This document shows positions 14,499-19,603 of a stretch of DNA of 19,603 nt, in pieces. A program made the translations under genes and the position numbers. Every line of letters begins with the position of its first letter. The first letter of the stretch is position 1. The DNA is taken from the NCBI GenBank assembly GCA_045541875.1, contig JAZQJX010000003.1, positions 1 through 19,603 on the forward strand. The letters run 5' to 3'. This DNA comes from RGIG1828 sp045541875 (GTDB lineage: Bacteria > Bacillota > Clostridia > UMGS1810). The notes below the pieces were generated by a model that did no database searches, was not told the origin of the DNA, and saw only the letters and a program-made list of their open reading frames with translations.

Positions 14499-16262
14499 TC
14501 ATTTTTTAAGCCTTTGGGCATCTTCCTCGTATGGGTCAACGTACAATGTGTTATAGTTTACATATATAACCATGCCGGGTTTTGCTCCCGATGGCTTTTT
14601 GACATTTTTGACTTCTGTATAATCTACAGGCACGCTTTTTGAGTTCCTTGCCTTGCTGTAATATGCCGCAAGGGATGCCGCCTGAAGATAGGTTGAATCA
14701 GGCACCTGCATTGCATCGGTTGTTTTCACAATTGCGTGAGAACCGTGAATCTCTTTTGTGTGAAACCATATGTCTGTTGAGCGTGCAAGTTTTAGGGTTA
14801 CATAATCATTTTGCTTGTTGTTTTTTCCAACGTATATGTCATACCCGTCGTCTGACACAAAGTGAAGGGGCTGTGGAAGAGAACTTTTTTTCTTTTTCCC
14901 GTTTGCACCTCTGTTTTTAAGATATCCTTCAGACACAAGTTCTTCTCTTATCTGAGAAATGTCCACGCCGTTCTCTGCCATGTTGAGGGCATCTTCGACA
15001 GATTCAAGATATTCAATTTCAATCCGGTTAAGTTCCATTTGCTTTAAGGTTTCCGTTTCTGCCGTCTTTTCCTTGTTGTATTTCTGATAATATCTCTGGG
15101 CATTTTTGGAAGGCGTAATATCAGTTTTTAACGGAATGGTCACAAGGGGAGAATTTTCTTCATAGAAGTTTTCCAGAGTGACTTCTTTCATTCCCTGACT
15201 GATTCTGTATATATTTGCACAGATAAGATCTCCGTACACCTTATATTTATCTTTCTTTTCTGCTTTTTTAATGGTTTCAAACTGTATCTGCAACTTTCTG
15301 CGGCATCTGTCAAGATTTCCCGAGACAATCTTTAAAAGGTCGCCGCATTTTTGTTTCACACTTTCCTTTGCTGCCTTTTTCATATAGAAACTCTCTACCG
15401 CAAGGCTCATATTCGGAAAATGTTCAACAATGGCACCATTACCATATTGAGAAATGTCAACACAACAAAAATCTATCATTTTTCCTGTTTCTTTATCTGT
15501 GATTATACAGGGGTTAAATGAGTTTTGAGTAACATCTTTTACTATTGAATAAAAACTTTCAGCCACCCTTTCAAGGTCGCTTCTTGAACTTTCAGTTCCC
15601 ATTATGTCAAATCTTCCGAGAGCCATTTGAACTGCCTCTCTTGCGACAAGAGGACTGATTCCCTGATATGAATCCATAATCTGTTTCCAGAGAGGAGTGT
15701 CGTCAAATGAAAGATGGGATTCAATGTCATATATGCTTTCGTTTTTGGGATTTATCTTATCCTGAGACGGTGGGGGCAGATAGGGGAGTCCCGGAAGAAC
15801 CTGTCTTATGCTGCTCACCGACATATCAACGTGAAAAATGGAGTCAAGAATTTTACCGTCTTTATCTGTGAGAATGATATTTGAATGTTTTCCCATAATT
15901 TCCATAATAAGATGTTTTTCAGAAAGAAAGCCGAGTTCATCATAACTTTCAATTCCGATATTTATCATTCTTTCATTCTCTTCCTGATTCACATAAAGTA
16001 TTTTTCCGCTTTGAATGTGCTTTCTCAGAAGCATACAAAACATGGGAGGTTTTTCGGGATTTTCCCTGGTGCTTTCGGTAATGTGAAATCTTGGGAAAGA
16101 CGGATTTGCACAAAGAAGAAGTTTATAGGCACCGCCAAATGTGCGCACAGAAATTATCAACTCGTTTTTTTCGGGTTGATGTATTTTATCTATTCTTCCG
16201 CCTGTCAGTTTTTCTGCAGTTTCTTTTGCAAGTGCAGAAATTACCAATCCGTCAAGTGCCAT
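14499..16262 (-). CDS. rqcH: Rqc2 homolog RqcH, NFACT ribosome quality-control protein
   Basis: A protein of 587 residues, the usual length. RqcH binds the 50S subunit with a stalled peptidyl-tRNA and directs addition of C-terminal alanine tails that mark the peptide for degradation. The N-terminal NFACT-N domain is clear (MALDGLVISALAKETAEKL, GGRIDKIHQPEKNELIISVR, MLLRKHIQSGK, MEIMGKHSNIIL). The middle has a helix-hairpin-helix and charged coiled coils (~300-445). The C-terminal NFACT-R domain has HFVSDDGYDIYVGKNNKQND, DIWFHTKEIHGSHAI and KPGMVIYVNY. At 97-98 the pair is Glu-Arg, where B. subtilis has Asp97-Arg98, needed for tailing. ATG 16262 is chosen because GAGGAG ends 7 nt upstream; an in-frame ATG at 16277 precedes that site. 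Older names are FbpA or fibronectin-binding protein. Confidence 0.93.
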   Translation of the reverse strand: MALDGLVISALAKETAEKLTGGRIDKIHQPEKNELIISVRTFGGAYKLLLCANPSFPRFHITESTRENPEKPPMFCMLLRKHIQSGKILYVNQEENERMINIGIESYDELGFLSEKHLIMEIMGKHSNIILTDKDGKILDSIFHVDMSVSSIRQVLPGLPYLPPPSQDKINPKNESIYDIESHLSFDDTPLWKQIMDSYQGISPLVAREAVQMALGRFDIMGTESSRSDLERVAESFYSIVKDVTQNSFNPCIITDKETGKMIDFCCVDISQYGNGAIVEHFPNMSLAVESFYMKKAAKESVKQKCGDLLKIVSGNLDRCRRKLQIQFETIKKAEKKDKYKVYGDLICANIYRISQGMKEVTLENFYEENSPLVTIPLKTDITPSKNAQRYYQKYNKEKTAETETLKQMELNRIEIEYLESVEDALNMAENGVDISQIREELVSEGYLKNRGANGKKKKSSLPQPLHFVSDDGYDIYVGKNNKQNDYVTLKLARSTDIWFHTKEIHGSHAIVKTTDAMQVPDSTYLQAASLAAYYSKARNSKSVPVDYTEVKNVKKPSGAKPGMVIYVNYNTLYVDPYEEDAQRLKK

Positions 16263-16525
16263 TTGCTTGCTCCTCATAAATGTATTATTATATCTATCTT
16301 AACACAGTTTAATATATTTTACAATAATACCGTGTCTTAAACAACATATTTATATAAAAAATGACAGAGTATTCAGGGGTGTATTTATGAAAATATTACA
16401 AACATTCTCATTGTGAAAAAAATATCAAAAAAATATTTGAAAAATTGATATCTATGTGCTATAATTAACACGTATGTTTATATTTATTACAATATTTATA
16501 TAATATCTTACAGGAGGTCAAATCA
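16263..16525. other. Divergent rqcH / PFOR intergenic region
   Basis: An AT-rich spacer between two divergent genes. It holds the PFOR promoter (16437-16465). For rqcH only a weak candidate is visible on the minus strand (TTGTAA, 17-nt spacer, TAAGAT, about 16315-16287). No hairpin or riboswitch-like fold was seen. Confidence 0.5.
16437..16465 (+). promoter_or_regulatory. Promoter of the pyruvate:ferredoxin oxidoreductase gene
   Basis: TTGAAA (16437-16442), 17-nt spacer, TATAAT (16460-16465) preceded by TGC, an extended -10. Start expected near 16472, giving a leader of about 54 nt ending in AGGAGGTC (16512-16519). Confidence 0.85.
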
Positions 16526-19500
16526 ATGGCAAAGAAATTTAAAACCATGGATGGTAATAATGCTGCCGCTCATTGCGCCTATGCGTTTACCGAAGTTGCA
16601 GCAATCTATCCGATTACCCCTTCTTCTACAATGGCAGAAGTTGTAGACGAATGGAGTGCCCAGGGACTTAAAAACATTTTCGGCGAAGTTGTAGACGTTG
16701 TTGAAATGCAGTCTGAAGCCGGTGCTGCAGGTGCAGTTCACGGTTCACTTCAGGCAGGTGCTCTCACAACAACATTCACAGCATCACAGGGACTTCTTCT
16801 TATGATCCCCAACATGTACAAAATCGCAGGTGAACTTCTTCCTTGCGTATTCCATGTAAGTGCAAGAGCAATCGCTGCTCACGCTCTTAACATTTTCGGT
16901 GACCATCAGGACGTTATGGCTTGCCGTCAGACAGGTTTTGCACTTCTTGCATCCGGTTCCGTTCAGGAAACAATGGACCTTGGCGGTGTTGCTCACCTTG
17001 CATCAATCAAAGGTAGAGTACCTTTCGTTCACTTCTTTGACGGTTTCAGAACTTCTCACGAAATTCAGAAAGTAGAAGTTATGGACTATGATGTATTAAA
17101 AGGTCTCACAGACATGGAAGCAATCAAAGAATTCAAAGACCGTGCATTAAACCCTGAACACCCCGTGCTCCGTGGTACTGCACAGAACTCTGATATCTAC
17201 TTCCAGGGAAGAGAAGCTGCAAACAAATATTATGAAGCACTTCCTGATATCGTTGCAGACTATATGAAAGAAATTTCCAAAGTTACAGGCAGAGAATATG
17301 CACCTTTCAACTACTACGGTGCTCCCGATGCTGAAAAAGTTATCATTGCTATGGGATCTGTTTGTGAAGCACTTGAAGAAACAGTTGACTATCTTAACGC
17401 TGCAGGTCAGAAAGTCGGTGTTATAAAAGTTCACCTCTACAGACCTTTCAGTGCAAAATATTTCTTCGATGTAATGCCTTCAACAGTTAAGAAGATTGCA
17501 GTACTCGACAGAACAAAAGAACCCGGTTCACTTGGCGAACCTCTCTATCTTGACGTATGTAACCTCTACACAGGCAAAGCAAACGCTCCAATCATTGTTG
17601 GCGGACGCTATGGTCTTGGTTCAAAAGACACAACTCCCACACAACTTGCTGCTGTATTTGCTAACCTCGATGCTGAAAAACCCTTAAACGGATTCACAAT
17701 CGGTATCGTTGATGACGTTACAAACCTTTCACTCCCCGTTGGTGAAACCATCAATGCTGCTCCCGAAGGCACAACACGTTGTAAATTCTGGGGATTCGGC
17801 TCTGACGGTACTGTTGGTGCAAACAAAGATGCCATCAAAATCATCGGTGACAACACAGACCTCTACGCTCAGGCTTACTTTGATTATGACTCCAAAAAAT
17901 CCGGCGGTGTAACCATGTCTCACTTGAGATTTGGTAAAAAACCCATCAAATCAACATACCTTCTTGACGAAGCAGATTACATTGCATGTCACAAACCGGC
18001 ATATGTATATCAGTATGACGTTTTGGAAGGTCTCAAAAAAGGCGGCACATTCCTTCTTAACTGCGTATGGTCAGATGAAGAACTTGACGAAAAACTTCCT
18101 GCAGCAATGAAGAAATATATCGCTGAAAATGATATTAAATTCTACACCATAAACGCTGTAGATGTTGCTGTTAAAGTTGGTCTTGGTCAGACAAGAATCA
18201 ACATGGTAACACAGAGTGCATTCTTCAAACTTGCAAACGTTATTCCTTTTGAACAGGCAGTTGAACTTATCAAAGCCGCAATCAAAAAGACCTACGGCAA
18301 AAAGGGTGACGAAATTGTTAACATGAACTGCGCAGCAGTTGACGGTGCAATTGAAGCCCTCCACGAAGTTAAAGTTCCTTCTTCCTGGAAAGATGCAAAA
18401 GATGCTGAAGTTAAAAAGGCAGATGTTCCTGAATTCATTTCTGAAATTGTTGCTCCCGTAAATGCTCAGAGAGGTTACAAACTCCCCGTAAGCACATTCG
18501 TTGGTAACGACAAAGAAGCAGGTACATTTGAAACCGGTACTTCCAGATATGAAAAGAGAGGCGTTGCCGTTTCTGTTCCTGTTTGGGATGTTGACAAATG
18601 TATTCAGTGTAACCAGTGTTCAGCAGTATGTCCTCACGCTGCTATAAGACCTGTACTTCTCACAGAAGAAGAAAAAGCAAATGCTCCCGAAAACTTTGTT
18701 ACAAAGAAAGCAACAGGCTTTGCAGGTATGGAATTCAGAATGCAGGTATCTCCTCTTGACTGTCTTGGTTGCGGAGTATGTGCAAATGTTTGTCCTGAAA
18801 AAGTTCAGGCTCTTAAGATGGTTCCCATCGATGATGTATCTGCAATTGAAGCTCCCAACTGGGATTATGCAATGACAGTTCCATCAAAACAGAAAGATAT
18901 AGATATCACAAAGAACATCAAAAATTCACAGTTTGCAACTCCTCTCCTTGAGTTCTCCGGTGCTTGTGCAGGTTGTGGTGAAACACCTTATATCAAACTC
19001 ATCACACAGCTCTTTGGTGACAGAATGATGGTTGCAAATGCTACAGGTTGTACTTCAATCTGGGGTGGTTCTGCTCCTTCAATGCCTTACTGCAAAAACG
19101 CTGAAGGCAAAGGTCCTGCTTGGGCTAACTCCCTCTTTGAAGATAACGCTGAATTCGGTCTTGGTATGGTTCTCGCTGTTAAGAAAAACAGAAAGAATCT
19201 CGTAAGCCTCATGAACCAGGCGATTGAAGCAGGCTGCAGTGCAGAACTCGCAGATGCATTCAAAGCTTGGATTGAAGGCAAAGACAACGCTGAAGCTTCA
19301 ATTGCAGCTGCAGCTCAGGTTGAAGCTGCTCTTGCAAATGCAGATAAGAACGATCCCATCATCAAACAGATTGCCGACAGAACAGACTTCCTCGTTAAGA
19401 AGTCACAGTGGGTATTCGGTGGTGACGGTTGGGCATACGACATCGGTTACGGCGGTCTCGACCACGTTATCGCTTCCGGCGAAGACATCAACATCTTCGT

Positions 19501-19603
19501 TGTTGATACCGAAGTTTACTCCAACACAGGTGGTCAGGCTTCCAAAGCTACACCTACAGCTGCTGTTGCTAAATTCGCAGCTTCCGGTATGAAAGTTAAG
19601 AAG
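16526..19603 (+). CDS. nifJ: Pyruvate:ferredoxin (flavodoxin) oxidoreductase, 3' end off the window
   Basis: This enzyme converts pyruvate and CoA to acetyl-CoA, CO2 and reduced ferredoxin, a central step in anaerobic fermentation. The visible 1,026 codons run in one frame to the edge; single-chain family members have about 1,170-1,230 residues, so roughly 150-200 are missing. Domains appear in the usual order. Domain I has YPITPSS (T31), MQSEAG (E64) and VSAR (R114, the substrate-contact arginine). The CoA-binding and linker domains follow. A ferredoxin-like domain holds two 4Fe-4S motifs, C692/C695/C698/C702 and C746/C749/C752/C756. The thiamine diphosphate domain has GACAGCGETPY and GDGWAYDIGYGG (Mg-binding D967). 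ATG 16526 is fixed by AGGAGG 8 nt upstream. Its codon use is visibly more biased than its neighbours' (for example CTT/CTC Leu and GGT Gly), as expected for a highly expressed gene. Confidence 0.95.
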   Translation, partial: MAKKFKTMDGNNAAAHCAYAFTEVAAIYPITPSSTMAEVVDEWSAQGLKNIFGEVVDVVEMQSEAGAAGAVHGSLQAGALTTTFTASQGLLLMIPNMYKIAGELLPCVFHVSARAIAAHALNIFGDHQDVMACRQTGFALLASGSVQETMDLGGVAHLASIKGRVPFVHFFDGFRTSHEIQKVEVMDYDVLKGLTDMEAIKEFKDRALNPEHPVLRGTAQNSDIYFQGREAANKYYEALPDIVADYMKEISKVTGREYAPFNYYGAPDAEKVIIAMGSVCEALEETVDYLNAAGQKVGVIKVHLYRPFSAKYFFDVMPSTVKKIAVLDRTKEPGSLGEPLYLDVCNLYTGKANAPIIVGGRYGLGSKDTTPTQLAAVFANLDAEKPLNGFTIGIVDDVTNLSLPVGETINAAPEGTTRCKFWGFGSDGTVGANKDAIKIIGDNTDLYAQAYFDYDSKKSGGVTMSHLRFGKKPIKSTYLLDEADYIACHKPAYVYQYDVLEGLKKGGTFLLNCVWSDEELDEKLPAAMKKYIAENDIKFYTINAVDVAVKVGLGQTRINMVTQSAFFKLANVIPFEQAVELIKAAIKKTYGKKGDEIVNMNCAAVDGAIEALHEVKVPSSWKDAKDAEVKKADVPEFISEIVAPVNAQRGYKLPVSTFVGNDKEAGTFETGTSRYEKRGVAVSVPVWDVDKCIQCNQCSAVCPHAAIRPVLLTEEEKANAPENFVTKKATGFAGMEFRMQVSPLDCLGCGVCANVCPEKVQALKMVPIDDVSAIEAPNWDYAMTVPSKQKDIDITKNIKNSQFATPLLEFSGACAGCGETPYIKLITQLFGDRMMVANATGCTSIWGGSAPSMPYCKNAEGKGPAWANSLFEDNAEFGLGMVLAVKKNRKNLVSLMNQAIEAGCSAELADAFKAWIEGKDNAEASIAAAAQVEAALANADKNDPIIKQIADRTDFLVKKSQWVFGGDGWAYDIGYGGLDHVIASGEDINIFVVDTEVYSNTGGQASKATPTAAVAKFAASGMKVKK

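Noticed and set aside
17147..18364. Minus-strand and off-frame ORFs within the PFOR gene
   Set aside because: PFOR motifs are continuous in a single forward frame across the whole stretch, so these are shadows.

Overview
The window reads as a chromosomal segment of an anaerobic, low-GC Firmicute of the Clostridia type, probably an uncultured gut or fibre-degrading lineage. The grounds are an AT-rich base composition, strong AGGAGG-type ribosome binding sites, a full-length-style pyruvate:ferredoxin oxidoreductase, a ClpE-type Clp ATPase with an N-terminal zinc finger, RqcH and ribosomal protein S20. I could not run any search, so the taxonomy stays at that level.

Region 1 (1-5760) is a carbohydrate-use locus. 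A divergent gene starts at the extreme left on the minus strand; only its promoter, ribosome binding site and first codons are inside. On the plus strand a tight three-gene operon follows: a large cytoplasmic multidomain glycoside hydrolase (GH106/GH2-like), an L-arabinose/L-fucose isomerase family protein and an SGNH/GDSL esterase. It ends in a strong bidirectional terminator. Facing it on the minus strand is the decayed C-terminal part of a Gfo/Idh/MocA oxidoreductase of the GH109-like type.

Region 2 (5790-11520) is a scarred accessory segment. It opens with a tyrosine recombinase that keeps only its N-terminal DNA-binding domain. Two direct copies of a 182-bp element (6335-6516 and 11275-11456, 12 mismatches, no gaps) bracket 4.9 kb. 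Each copy carries a perfect consensus promoter, TTGACA-17-TATAAT, and stops being similar just before a copy-specific hairpin terminator, so each should make a 50-65 nt RNA or act as an attenuated leader. Between the copies lie an apparent operon of a PHP-family phosphoesterase and a TIM-barrel glycosidase-like protein, then a secreted protein cut short in a glycine linker, a palindromic repeat unit sharing a 21-nt sequence with the recombinase scar, and a frameshifted unknown gene.

Region 3 (11520-19603) is housekeeping: clpE with its own promoter and terminator, then rpsT and rqcH on the minus strand, then divergently the gene for pyruvate:ferredoxin oxidoreductase, which runs off the right edge. 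rpsT uses a TTG start. RqcH has Glu-Arg where the well-known Asp-Arg pair sits.

The most novel-looking item is the repeated promoter-plus-terminator cassette and its association with broken gene ends; the rest is recognisable biology. No tRNA, rRNA or CRISPR array was seen.
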